From positions 1 to 64,000 of the forward strand of contig JAEQBH010006858.1 of assembly GCA_016808115.1 (NCBI GenBank): a DNA stretch of 64,000 nucleotides, in the 5' to 3' direction. This stretch comes from Tetrastigma voinierianum. Its lineage: Eukaryota > Streptophyta > Magnoliopsida > Vitales > Vitaceae. How positions within the stretch are numbered: the first letter of the stretch is position 1; every line of letters starts with the position of its first letter. A program made the position numbers and the translations under genes. A model generated the notes under the pieces. That model had not been told where the DNA came from. It saw only the letters and a list, made by a program, of their open reading frames with translations, and made no database searches. Below are positions 51,181-63,080 of this stretch, piece after piece.

Positions 51181-52552
51181 ATTCATGTTTAGTTGAAACT
51201 TGTATCAAATACACTCAAGGTGTGACTTTGGTATGTATGAACTAATCAAGTCTTTCTGAAAATTTGAATGGTAATAATTTTCTGATATATTAGGAGGTAA
51301 AAAGGTGTTGAGATAAGATACTACAATCTTAATTGATGAGGCCACTTAATGCTAAGCTATACTAAGTGAGAACATGCAAGAGGCAAAAGGAGATGTCTTT
51401 TGTTATTGGTCAATTAAGACACAATAATGGGTATTTGTATTGCTAAGAAGCAAGATGCACCTGCTACGTGATCATTAAAATCAAATTCAAGATCCCGTGG
51501 TCATTGTGAGTTTTAGTTTCAGCACCATGGTCCTGCCTTCGTTGAATCATTGTTGGAACCAAAATTTTATGTCAGACTCAAAGTTAAACAAAAATCGTTC
51601 CTTTGATCAAAAGTACCTAGGAAGTTGCTAATCATGTCATTTTTTTTAACTTATTTTTGAAAAAGACAAAGGGAGAACCGATTGTTTACTACATGGTTCG
51701 AACTCAGGTGGTTTTAAAATCCGATGTGTAACTTGATTCCTCGATGGTTTCCCATCATGTGCCAAACATTCTTTGTTTCCTTCGCTTCTATTTTCCTTTG
51801 CGTATACATCACATATAAGAAGGCTTTTAGTGTGAGGATAGGTTTTCTTTTGCTAAGACGTATTTTCCACTGAAGTGTTTAAAACCAAGGTTATTTAACC
51901 AACAACAAATCGAACTGCTTCAAGTGGTAAGCTCGCTTATGGCTATCGGGTGCCTAGTATCATTAATACGTATCGTTTGATGCATGAACTAGGTAACCAC
52001 ATCTTTAGTGAGTTGGTCATGTTTAATACCAACTCAATCCACCCTTAAGGACACATGGGCTCTGGTTTTTAGAACTAGATACTTGATCATGATTCAAGAA
52101 GGTCGCTTGGGATGTTCAAATTGGGGACAAGAATATGGAAGAAAACATCCGCTAAATCAAGAAGTATTGTTGATTTATCATTGATGACTTTGACATAATA
52201 AGTGGGTCAATATCCCCTATCAAAAAAGCCGGTCAGATTCCTTTAAAATTTCGTAGAAATTTTTCCTTTGTTTCGCCAATAAGTTGGTATTATACAGATA
52301 TTTTACCAAAGAATCGGCAATATACAGATATATTAACGAAATATTGGTATTATCATCAATTATTTTGATGTCACATTAGTACTTACTAAACAGTAAATAC
52401 TCTATCCTTTCGCCGGATTATTTTTTACCTTGTGCTTGCGGATGGAAAACACACGGACTCCACTAGATACCTTATTATTGAATTTTTTTAATCTTTTTGT
52501 AAATTTTTATATGTCGTGGTTTTCGCTTCCTCGACTGACACTTTGGTGATCC
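51181..52552. other. Intergenic, nothing recognised
   Basis: AT-rich. At 52275-52350 two copies of a TTGGTATTAT.CAGATAT.TTA.C.AA unit of about 37 bp lie in tandem. Otherwise no structure. Confidence 0.4.
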
Positions 52553-53061
52553 TCACACGATAATGGCACTGGCCCTGTGAGTTCCCGCAAAGATTTCAAC
52601 AAGATAATCCCACACCGTTCTCCTCGGGAGGCACACGACTGTCAAGCCTCGTCTTCGTGGTGGAGGAGTTGTTCTTTCGAAGGCGGAAGCTGGCAACTCC
52701 TGGATATCGTCCATGTCGACCCCACAACCAAGATCTAGAAAGCCTTCAGCTAGTTCACACAACATCTCGCCTTTCCAATCATGGTAACCTGGAATTGATG
52801 TATGAATGCATTCTTCTTACCTCTTCGTGGTTTATATGAGACTACTTTTTCCCCCTCAACTGAGAAATCCTTTCCACATTTACACAAATTAAAAAAAAAA
52901 AAAGATCGAAAGGATAGGTGGGTGAACCCTCCAATATGATGACAAGACTTGTGCATTGATATAAGATCACATGGATTGCAACATAAAGCAACTTGCCACC
53001 CATGTGGTTCGATCAATCCTTTAAAAATAGGTGAAATCATAGCTCTTCCTTTGCTATCCAA
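52553..53061 (-). pseudogene. Coding-like minus-strand stretch, unrecognised
   Basis: Two open segments with a frame change between them: one with FKGLIEPHGWQVALCCNPCD, LISMHKSCHHIGGFTH and KCGKDFSVEGEKVVSYKPRR, the other with LCELAEGFLDLGCGVDMDDI, QELPASAFERTTPPPRRRGL. Cys/His spacing in the first (C-C-x2-C, C-H-H) could be a zinc-binding motif, but no family was recognised. It may be a real exon pair of an unidentified gene or a pseudogene. Confidence 0.3.
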
Positions 53062-53419
53062 GCCATTCTGATTTTCACACCAATCGACACGGTTTAATAG
53101 TACCGAGAGGAATGTCCTTGAATGTTTCGTAGAAGAACCAAAATGATAAATAGAACTAAATCGTGCTCAGCATCATCAGTTCCTCGCTTAACCTTAGAAA
53201 TTGTCAGATTTCTTTTCCCGCCACACAAACCTAAATGCAAAGGGAGCAAAGGTGATATCATGTGATCTATAGCTTCAAACTTTAGTGGTAAGACCTTATC
53301 ACCACATGTATATACATTTGGTTTTTTTTTTTTTTTTTATTGGTGTTACTGGCTGAAAATTGAAGTGCTGCTTTTTTGCATTTGATTTGTGGTGTTTATG
53401 CTGAATTTCGCTTAGTTTA

Positions 53420-54200
53420 ACGTAGTTGAATCGAATCTAATGAGACGGCAGGCCCATAAATTTCTATTCATCAAGCTTCGTCTCTATTTGTAAACCGAAA
53501 TTAGTTTCTCCTCGTATTTTACACTTTTGCTTGGTGCATTGTATGATTTCGCACTGTAGTGTGCCAGTCTTTTCCCCATGATTTGGTCGATCAAGATGAG
53601 ATACCGTGCATTTACGTGACGTAGTCAACTCATCTTCTTTGCGGGTTTATTTCTTCACCTTTTTTTCTTTTTTTCTTTTTTTGTCCTCACGCCACACAAA
53701 ACAATTAAGGAATGGCATGACCATGGGATTGCTATAGGCATTTGTTGTGATAGTTGAGTAATTATGGGTTTACAGGAATTAAGAACAATTACCATCCAAG
53801 CTTCTGATGATGTATGGGCACAGATGGAGGACATTATGAAATTCTACCATTTACCCTGATTAAGATCCTTATGCATTTAACAAGGAATCTCTCTAATAAC
53901 CGATCATTATCCCTTTAGCTAGTTACTCCAGCCAGGTCGCGAAGTAGTCAATCAATAATTTGCCTAATTTATCCGGGTTTTCCTCCTTTTTCATCAATAG
54001 CAATGTGTTTAGTCCATACGATGACCCTTGATTTCTGGACAAAATTTGGATTTTTTTTGTTTGTTCAATAAGTATAGTAGATATTAGATGTGCATCTCAT
54101 GCTTGCGGGTAACCGCGGATCTGTGTGAATGGGTTGTAATGGAAAACGGGGAGATGTTATCTAGAGTTTTGTACTTAAATACACCATTTTTAAAAAAAAA
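53420..54200 (+). pseudogene. Second copy of the DAPB 5' region
   Basis: Collinear with the complement of 24740-25490. Matches include AAATTAGTTTCTC, TATTTTACACTTTT, AACAATTAAGGAAT, GGACATTATGAAA, GGACAAAATTTG, ATAAGTATAGTAGATAT and finally GTGAATGG.TTGTAATGG, the DAPB VNGCNGK codons. After that the match fades within 60 bp. Only the flank and the first glycine-motif codons are present, so it is a gene fragment, not a functional gene. Confidence 0.75.
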
Positions 54201-54839
54201 TAAAATAAAATTAATGTTAGCTCCAAAATTTCCCAAAAAGATCTTAATGCCTAAGAATATCCGCCGGCATTTGAATCATGCAGGTCGACACCCGACTCGC
54301 GGCATTTGGATTTTAGTTATCGCTTCGCCGCTAGAACGGCGTACTAATCCATCAATTGCCGTCAGTCTGCCAACGTAGTATTTGAATTAATGTCGTCGCT
54401 CACAACGGCGGCAATTCAATCCAATTCAAAAGCCAATGCTCTGAACGGCTACAATTGCTGATTAAATTAGGGCTTTTTCCTTCTCCTCACTCTTCTTCTC
54501 CTCTCGCCGTCTTCTCCGCAGCCGCGCCTCCGAGCTCATCCTCTCCGGTGGGATCCTCCTTATCCTTCTCGTCCCCCGTATCACTTTTCGCCCGTCTGTC
54601 AAGCAATCCTGCTATATGTTTGATTTGTTATTTATCATTGTTTTATTTATTTATTCGTTGTTCGCTGTGTTGTTGTTCGCTGTTTGGAATGTTCGCTACG
54701 CCTCAATTTTATTTTTGTTGCTTGGGAAAATATTGACTAAGTTGGATTGTGTATTGAAATGTTCTTATGCAAAAGCTTTTAGGGTTTATATTTTGTTGCT
54801 CAAGAATCGCCTCCTGACTTATTAGGGTTGGGTGATTGT
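54201..54839. other. Intergenic with a leader-like segment
   Basis: At 54470-54600 a TC-rich segment (CCTTCTCCTCACTCTTCTTC...) resembles a plant 5' leader or serine-rich transit-peptide start; the plus frame at 54455-54736 is open but has no recognisable continuation. 54270-54450 contains two related CGCCGCTAGAACGGCG / CGTCGCTCACAACGGCG blocks. Confidence 0.35.
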
Positions 54840-54853
54840 CACTACAAGAAAAA
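54840..54853 (+). mobile_element. CACTA transposon terminus
   Basis: CACTACAAGAAAAA (CACTACAAGAAAAAT at 54840-54854) is the standard terminal sequence of plant CACTA (En/Spm-like) elements. The opposite end was not found in the window, and no transposase was recognised nearby. It may be a truncated element or one whose other end is beyond the window. Confidence 0.7.
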
Positions 54854-54854
54854 T

Positions 54855-57720
54855 CAATTGTGATATCAAGCACCTTCAGCTTGGGCTCGTTGTAGTCGCT
54901 ACAACCTGCTTTTGATAACGCTTTGAAAACATGGAAAACATCATTTTGGTGTTCAACTGTGTTCTTTATGGATCAGATTTTTTTAAACCAGTTTAATAAT
55001 TTTAATAGGTAAATTTGAAACTTAAAAATTAAGTAAATTTATACTATAATTTCTTCAGCGCTTTTCTTTCAAATTATCGTTATTATTTTTTTGAAAAGAT
55101 TCAAATTATGTTTGAGAAAGACGTATTGATAAATTCTACTTATGAAGAATGAAATATAGCTAGACTTGAAGTTCATTGATATATTAAAACGAATTACTTG
55201 TATGTAGAGTGAAAATTGAGTTAATTTTTTTATAAATTAACATTTTTTGTAATACAATATAATAAATTTTTCTATTGAGACTCCAACCTCTCACTCTTTC
55301 ATTCTCTCGTTAGGCTCAGTGGGACAAATTGGAGTAAATCTAAATTAGAATGAATCGTAGAAATTTGAAACATTATTATTTATTTATATTTTGCTTGGCT
55401 ATCATAAGTCATTATGGAATTATGAACTAGGAATATGATCGCTTTTTCATAAATTTATGAGAGACGAAATTTTAAATATATTTGAAAGTTTTAAATAAAT
55501 ATGATCAATATTATTATTAATGATTCACATAATTGAATTTCCATTTTTGACTTAATAATTCACTTTCCACCTCAATCCTATCTCTAGCCTAAGAAATTCC
55601 ATTAATCCATTTCCATTTTCCCACTGCTGGCAAGCAAACAAAGGTGCCTTTGAAGAGTCAGATTGTTGTTTATTGTTCGCCTATCCTAATGTAATTCCGT
55701 GTTCCCATGTCAATGAAAACTCTCAATGGGCTCTATACCATCCTTTGTCACTATGATTCGATTGATTCGATATTACTTTATTGTCTTCAAGTTTTGCAAA
55801 TATAAACAATGCTCTTATGTTATTATGCCTAACTCAGATTTTTAACATAATCCATAAAACGTTCAAAGCTTAAAAGTCAAAACATTCACAAAACGGAGGT
55901 AGGGGTGGAGTAGTCCCTTTTCAAATGTCTAAATCATTTTGAACTAGCCAAATCATCCTCCAACCATTAAATGTCAGACGGGCCTTCATCCATAACCCAA
56001 ACTCATTCACCACCGATTTATCCAAGTTCGTTTATGATAGTACAACCAAAAAAATCGCTAATATCGATTGATATATATGATATCGGTCGGAATAATACAA
56101 TATTCTAAAATGATAGTTGGAATTAATAAAATATTATAAAAATCAGAAAAAATATCGATGAAATTGTTGATATTTTGTCAAAAAAATTGTAAGTGTAGTG
56201 TGTGGGTTGGAATTTCTATTGATATTTTCAAAATATCGATTGTATCTTAACCAACAATTCGACGACCTAAATCTATTCTTGTTTTTTTGTAAAAGCATCT
56301 AAAAGTTATATTTTGGATTCAATTATTTAATTTTAAATTTGAAGCTTAATATAATGGTTTAGATTTATTTCCAATATATATATAATTCCATATATAACGA
56401 TTTTAAATTTGAATCATAAGGCTGGTTTTAGATACTAATTGATGTATGATGATCCAATGATCATATTTGAATCAAAATCAAATCCAACGGTTACAATTAA
56501 ATTACAATAAAGTCATACATAAATTATTATTTTTGTTATTCTTAAGGATTAGACCTGGGTATCATTCAACGCACAATACCTAATCTCAAAGAACTCAACT
56601 AACATTCCAATGATTTGGGTGACTTATCTTAGTACTTCCGAAGCTAAGCTAAGTCCGGACAAAGCTCATTAGATTGGTTATATTTGGGAGGCAGATGTTT
56701 GTTGATAACGGTGCATATGACAAGTTCATCAAGCCATCTCCCATGACACAGCTCGAAAGTTCTACTTTTATCGGTTTTGATTCTATTCCAATTACCCACC
56801 TTAATTACTGATCACCTTGATAGTCGTGTTTCAATATCGGCCACCGCAATTAAATCCGTCATCCAAGTTACTAAGTCAATGTGGAGTCAAAGAATATGGG
56901 TAGTGTTTGGCCTACAAGGTGGCTAGCCTTTGATACTCGCCAGATTGAAATGTCACTAAGACCTGCTCACTCCATTATGATCATCAGTGGTTGAGGCAGT
57001 TAATTAGTGATAATTAGTATATAAGACTCAAGACACTACATTTTCACCCCGCAATACTTTGTGTATGAAATGATCCGATAAAAAATGTATTGTACAAAGA
57101 ATGTGGTCTCAAATTAATCTAACATAAGAATTTCCTTTTATTATCTTACTTAAAATTATTGTTCAATTCATACTTTTTAAAGAATTGCTATACTTCAAAA
57201 TTATTAATAGTAATCGAAGAAAATAATTAAGTGCTTTTATTGATTGAAAAAGGTTGTTAATACATGCTACATGTAAAAGGGAATTTATATATTTTGATTC
57301 TATTATGTTGTGCATATTATATATGTGTGTATGTTGTAAATCCTATAGTTTCCAAGATGAGTGACATTATATCAAAAAAAATAACAATTTCTAAAATAAA
57401 ATTTTCTAACCTTAATTCCTTTAATTATTGTGATACTCTTCCACAGTCGTGTTTACTAATATGTATACCGCATTTTATACATCTGCGATATACGCAAGGC
57501 TCGCAGTGCCATACATGACGCCGATCCATTGATCCATCCTCGTTTTGCTATTGCAAGACGTATTACAGTCCCACTTTGTCATTAATCGGTGCAGGGTTTG
57601 TATTTTATTATTCATGAATTCACATTCCAAATACTTTTACTTAATCTATATATCTATCTCAATTATAAACATGCTACTTCACACTATAGTTACAGGACGT
57701 TCCTCCGACCCTCGCCACAG
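54855..57720. other. AT-rich region, possibly CACTA interior or intergenic
   Basis: No gene was recognised. 56045-56230 has repeated ATATCGAT and GATATTTT words; 57060-57500 is AT-rich with an 84-codon hydrophobic open frame (57264) that lacks family features. If the CACTA element is long, part of this is its interior. Confidence 0.4.
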
Positions 57721-60012
57721 ATGAGAGCCCCTTCCTCACTGGTGGAGGATGGATCCACGTATTCGTCCATACGTGATCCGCACAGGATTCTACGGTATAT
57801 ACCGCTTAGGCCACATCATCATAGATTGGCCGCTTATCACTTGTCTCGTCGAGAGATGGCGGCCCGAGACCCACACATTCCATGTCCCAGTCGGAGAGAT
57901 GACGATCACGCTACGTGGATGTCAGCTATCATCCTTCGCTTCCTATCGGATGTGTAATTCCGCCGCCACAGTGGACATGTATGCTTGATGTAGCAGAAGT
58001 TGGCGCGGAGTCACCAGAGTCACCCCACCCGGGGCCGATGCGCCTTCTCGTGAGGATTGACTCATTCCATCAGGTGGTTATGTCGCAGCTATCGAATCTC
58101 TGTGACTTCGATGTCGATGAGGTCGATTTGGAGCGGAGTGCACGTGGGTTCATATTAGCGCTGATGGGATCCTTCTTGTTTCCAGACAAGAAGGGGGTCC
58201 ATGTTCACCTGTGCTTTCTCCCACTACTCCGGGATTTGAGACAAACATCAACTTATAGCTGGTGGTGCAAAGATTTACACACATATGTAGAGTTATGGTC
58301 GTACACTGACCGTAGATGCGATAAGTGGTTGTATTACACCATACGTATGTATATATTGTTGCAATTTCATAAACTCTTTCGCTACTAAATTAGATCGCTT
58401 AATTTATGTTTATCAGATATCGAGCCATGGTCTCGGGAGGAGGCTTCACGTGGGTCGGCCCGATTGGGCGATCTGCACCCATTTCCAAGACCACTCATCA
58501 CAAGATGCCTACATGATGACGATTTCGATGGCGCAGAAATGGTGCATGACGATGGATTACTAGTCAGCATGGCGCTCAGCCCGAGCCGTAGGTCGAGGTA
58601 GAGCGTAGCCGCCTCCTTCCGTCAAGGTGTGGAGAGTACCGACACCGGAAGCTTAACCCATCCGGTGTCCTCCTCCTATACCGAGATCAGCTAGACGCAC
58701 AAACTTTGGACCAGGTAATTATATGTACAAGTATATGGTTGTAATTATATGTTACACAAGTATATGGTTCATATAGTAATTTCAAGCTTGTTGACATAAA
58801 AGTATTCACGCCAAATGTTGAATGTATCCTCGCGGCGCCTTATTTGCCGAGAGGTATCAATGTTCCTCATATATGCGAATATCAAACTGGCGCATCGGCG
58901 TCACCACTATATGTTTCAGACTCGCTGAAAGTGGCATCGTCCGGAGCGCATATTGTGTTAGTTTGGGCCGTCAGAAATACCTCAAATAGCGCTTTTAAGA
59001 GCATCAACTACATAAAGGTCGATGCACGCGGGGCTTACCTGGTACGCTGGACAATGGCTATATCATGCTCCGTACATAGCATTATGGAATACACGAGCGG
59101 CGAGGATCATTACTTCACCCCCTATGGTGGGTATGATGGACTTCCAGGATCCATACATGCAAAGCAGTATCAAGCCAGACACGACGATTTATGACACCAC
59201 AAATTTGCATGGGATGATATGAGGCTCATACTACACTGCAGTATGAATGTTATGGTTAGCCTGACCGACGCTTCTAACCATTATTTTACCTAATTTTAAT
59301 CAGAGTATGTAATTATAATTATTTCTTTGGTTCACGCAGTATCGCCGCCAAGGTCGATATAGTCACCTATTTCGTTCATATATCGTGCTATGTGCGATAT
59401 TATAATATATTGCCCGGATCGTGTTACACCAGACGAGAAGAACATCAGATCGCTGGCACGCCTCAGAGGCATCCACATCACATGCACCATCGAGTGTGAC
59501 CTCCAGTTGTCATCACCCTCATTACGATGCAAACTTATTAGAGGTGTGTGAGGGAGATGAGGGAGGCAGGGGGAGTTGAGCGCAGAGATTGTGCCGGAGA
59601 TAGTGGGGCAGGTCATGGTGTAGACAGTGACAGCGGTACATGCACACTTGATCCGAGTCCGACTACTTTGTTACCCTCTCATTCTTACCCCTCACCTTCC
59701 ATACCACATTCCGTACCCCCACACATTGACACGTCACCTTCCATACCCCCACACATTGACACATCACCAGCCATCCCCCTACATATTGACACATCACCAT
59801 CCATCCCCACACGGCGACACCATACTGCACTTTACCCGAGGTAGACTTCCGTGCAGGCTACCCTCGGACTCAACAGCATCACACCACACTTCATCCACCA
59901 CTTACCCGCTCCATCGCCTCTCGATTCCATCGCCCCTACGGCCTCCGCCACCACAGGATCCTATTGTCAACAGGGTCGTTTATCGAGGGCGCCCATCCCA
60001 AGAGAACTATTA
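57721..60012 (+). pseudogene. Plant mobile domain (PMD) protein pseudogene, MAIN / PP7-long-form-like
   Basis: PMD proteins are transposon-derived or domesticated plant proteins of the MAIN/MAIL1 group. The N-terminal block reads DPRIRPYVIRTGFYGIYRLG, then HIIIDWPLITCLVERWRPET and HTFHVPVGEMTITL. Next comes RSARGFILALMGSFLFPDKK with GVHVHLCFLPLLRDL. Later segments (SSAFKSI..., YIALWNTR...MDFQDPYMQ) follow at 58.8-59.2 kb, and a proline-rich tail ends at 60010. The usual L-L-G-L-x-x-x-G after TITL is degraded, and introns or frameshifts occur between blocks. Such genes often ride inside Mutator-like elements; no element ends were identified here. Confidence 0.75.
59716..59806 (+). repeat. 30-bp tandem repeat encoding PHIDTSPSIP
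   Basis: Three units of CCCCCACACATTGACAC.TC plus ACC..CCAT, read as PHIDTSPSIP / PHIDTSPAIP / LHIDTSPSIP. It belongs to the proline-rich tail of the PMD pseudogene. Confidence 0.85.
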
Positions 60013-60029
60013 AGGCCCGCCTGACCCAA

Positions 60030-60640
60030 TGACATGTTATTATTTTTTATATATGATTTATATTTTTATACATGTACCGATTTTTATTATAAATAATTCT
60101 AAATTGGTCGTATAATAATTTGAATTTCTTAACAGTGCATGCAATAAAAAGGAAGAAACTTTTAGGATTATGAGAAATCTGGATGTTCAAACCATTATTA
60201 ATCAGAATTTAATAATGCACAAAAACACACTTTAGCGCCTTCAATTTCATAATGCGTTAATATACAAAAATGCAATTTTAGTATTCCTCTAAAAATATAA
60301 ATATTTTATATAATCTCCGTGATTATTTAAAAACAAAACATGTCTATCTCTGGATTTTTCTGCGTCACGATTAGGTTTAGTGGTATTTCAAAGATCATGG
60401 ATTTAGGCATTTTTAAAGATCATGTGGTTTTATGTGGATTAAGGGTATTTGGATTTTTTGGGTTGAACGACATTAGGCTTTTAGAGCATTAGGGTATTCT
60501 GGGTTCAAGGTTTTAGGGCATTCGGATTTTAGGGCATTAGGGTATAGGCTTTTAGGGTCTTAGGGTTTTATAATTTTTCGGTACTTTGCTCAAGGATTAA
60601 GGTACTATTGTTGGATGTAGTAAGATAAATTTTAAAAGCC
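60030..60640. repeat. Tandem duplication, unit 1
   Basis: Shares with 60755-61090 the ordered blocks ATACATGTACCGATTTTT, AACAGTGCATGCAATAAAA, TTCAAACCATTATTAAT, a run of TTAGGG-like words, and GTTGGATGTAGTAAGATAAA. Non-coding. Confidence 0.75.
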
Positions 60641-60754
60641 ACTACCAGACACTACTTAATATGCAAGAAGCAACAATTCACACATCACTTCATACACCAC
60701 ATGATTTGGTATATACATTGCTTTTTTTAAAGATTATAATGATTATGCATGAGG

Positions 60755-61090
60755 CGCCATATACTTATTTATTTTTATATACGTACCGGTTTTTTTAACT
60801 ATAATTATAAATTGTAGGTCTAATAATTGTACAATTTTTTAACAATGCATGCAATTAAAAGTAAGAAAATAATAATTAGATGAATTCTGGTTTTTCAAAC
60901 CATTATTAATAAGAATTTAAAAAAATACCATAAACTTAAGCGATCTCAAGTGGTACTTGGGTCAGAGCCTTTAGGTATTTCCAAAATAGGGATGTTAGGC
61001 ATTAGGTTTTAGGTTTTGGGGTCTTAGGGTTTTATAAATTTTTAGGATTTCGTGATTTGTAAATATTGTTGGATGTGGTAAGATAAAGCT
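60755..61090. repeat. Tandem duplication, unit 2 (shorter)
   Basis: Second copy, about 720 bp after the first: ATACGTACCGGTTTTTTT, AACAATGCATGCAATTAAA, TTCAAACCATTATTAAT, GGTCTTAGGGTTTTATAA, GTTGGATGTGGTAAGATAAA. An internal deletion makes it shorter. Confidence 0.75.
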
Positions 61091-61544
61091 AATGTGCCAT
61101 AAACAGACTCGATTTAATACGCATTAGCAATAATAAGGTTATGGTTTTGCAAAAAGTTTTAGAAACCAATTCAATTCATATCTTTGTTAGATTGCAAAGT
61201 CATATCTAACTTTCAAAACTTCTAAAAGCCGCGTGATTAGTGCCCAAAAAGTGCCGCTGAGTCTCATTCAAGATAGGTTTCGAGTGCTTTTACACTAATA
61301 ACACTAATTAAGCCAATTGATGTGTTCAGTCCAATTAGTACCACTGATGCCATTTCGAGCTGAGCTTTGGTGATTTTGCAGGTCTATGCACTCACATTAT
61401 GTTCAAGTTCGATGACAAGTCAGGTGGTCGAATGCGGAGGATTTACAATGTTTTCAACCATAAAAAATGAAGGAATATGAAGTGGATTTTGAAGGAAGGA
61501 GGATGCAGTGGGGATGCAGTAGCAAAGCTGGACGCAGTAGGCAA

Positions 61545-61620
61545 AGCAGGAATTTTCGCTAGGATTGCGAAAATTTCGCAATCATAGCGAAAATTTCGCA
61601 ATCCTAGCGAAATTGAGAAT
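61545..61620. repeat. Short palindromic tandem: TAGCGAAAATTTCGC units
   Basis: Three to four copies of a TAGCGAAAATTTCGCAATC unit, each itself nearly palindromic (GCGAAAATTTCGC). Further half copies lie at 61690-61790. It is in the U3 part of the LTR. Confidence 0.75.
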
Positions 61621-61934
61621 TTTCACTAAAGGCCGGTAAATTTACTCCAGGCCTAGCTTAAAATTCCCACTCTCGCTTATTCACACAAATTTTCGCTAGC
61701 TTAGTGAAATTCATCGCTGATAGCGAAATTCTTTGATTTCGCTATCTCCGTAGAATTTCCTCACGAAGTTATGTAAATTTCGCTTATGCTAGTGAAATCC
61801 CCCGCATAAATAAATCGTTTTCTCGTGTTTTCGTATTTTCAGTTCTAAAACGACCACGTTTTGATGTATTACCATTTTATCTCTTATGTACTCTACATTT
61901 TGTGTATCAGTATTTTCATATTCTTGGGTTGTAC

Positions 61935-61942
61935 TATATAAA
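61935..61942 (+). promoter_or_regulatory. LTR TATA box
   Basis: TATATAAA, followed about 30 bp downstream by AACCCTAAGCACTTTC, a likely transcript start region. Confidence 0.6.
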
Positions 61943-62814
61943 CTCCCTACAAACTTGTAACCCTAAGCACTTTCATTTTTATAAAGTTTCCCGCAGCCTT
62001 TCATTCAGTGGTTTCATTTGCTCTCTCTTCTCATCTCCTCTTTCCTCATTTTCCTGGCCAAGCCAAACACCCCTTGAGGAGGACAACTCAAGGGATGCTT
62101 GGCTGCTTCCTCATATCTTTGAAGAGGAGGGGCCAGCTTGGTTTCGGGGCCGCTGCTTGTCCTCATGCTTTGATTGTTACAGTACAAAGATTTATGGTTC
62201 CTAACTTTTCTAAACTAGGTTTAATGCCATTTAATGTGTCCTTCCTTTTGTCAATACTTGCCATGTTTCTTTAGGTTTAGCATTCCTAATGGTAGATGCA
62301 ATTGATATTCTTTAGATGTCATTTACTTGAGCCATGGGAATGAGGTTAAAGGCTGTGGTTTCAAACTGAATCGGACTTTTGAATGCTTAGTACTCGTCGA
62401 CTCCAAATAGGAGTGGTTTCTAGGGTTAGGTTTTATAGCTAAACAAAGATCCGGTTTTGGCTTTGACTATATGTCATTTGCCCTAATGCGAGGAAATAAC
62501 CCGAGGACACTTTAATAGCCCCATGTTATCAAGCTAGTGACCCAATCCTTCAAAGTTACCATTTCACACTTCACTTTAAGCCATTACAGTTAGTCAGTAA
62601 CAAATAACCTCCACTGTTTTTAACAAAATCCACAAATCCAAACTAAAGCCTCACCAGTTTTCAAACACTACGTAATCATTCGTGGATGAAAAACCCATCC
62701 CCGTGTTCGACCCTAGACCACTATACCGCAAAGAGTTTGACTACGCAATAGAGGAACTTAGGAATATAAATTTTCGTTTGATTCCGCTCACCCTATCGTG
62801 GGCACGAATCAAAA

Positions 62815-62827
62815 TGGCGCCGCCGGG
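62815..62827 (+). other. Primer-binding site (TGGCGCC type)
   Basis: TGGCGCCGCCGGG, three bases after the LTR end. The TGGCGCCGTTGCCGGGG form is usual for Athila/Tat elements. Confidence 0.75.
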
Positions 62828-63080
62828 TTTGTGGGATGGTGCCAAACTACGTATGATGAGTTGATGTGTACTTGTAATCCACATTACAAGTGTAGGTGAC
62901 CTTTCAGATCCTTTTTGAATTTTATTAGTCAGTGAGTCGAGAAATTTGTAGTTAATGACCGTTTTATTTCTACACGTCTGTTTTATCTAACACCGACCTT
63001 TTTCCAAGTTTGTTTCAGGTTCTTTCTAGTCTAATTTTGTGTAATGTGTTTATGCATCGGATGTAGGGACATCAGGTAGA
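62828..63080 (+). other. Athila-like element leader
   Basis: Untranslated sequence between PBS and gag; no coding match. Confidence 0.5.

Larger units (their letters stand above)
61234..62811 (+). repeat. Athila-like gypsy LTR
   Basis: Starts TGATTAGTGCCCAAAAAGTG and ends GGGCACGAATCA, just before a TGGCGCC-type primer-binding site. Near the end CCCGTGTTCGACCCTAG matches the conserved U5 of Athila-group LTRs. A TATA box lies at 61935. The 3' end is firm; the 5' end is inferred from the typical start. Confidence 0.65.

Noticed and set aside
57264..57518. 84-codon hydrophobic open frame
   Set aside because: Low-complexity AT-rich sequence without homologous features or splice context.
60480..61040. 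TTAGGG-rich words as an interstitial telomere
   Set aside because: The words are irregular, mixed with other sequence, and part of a larger tandem duplication.
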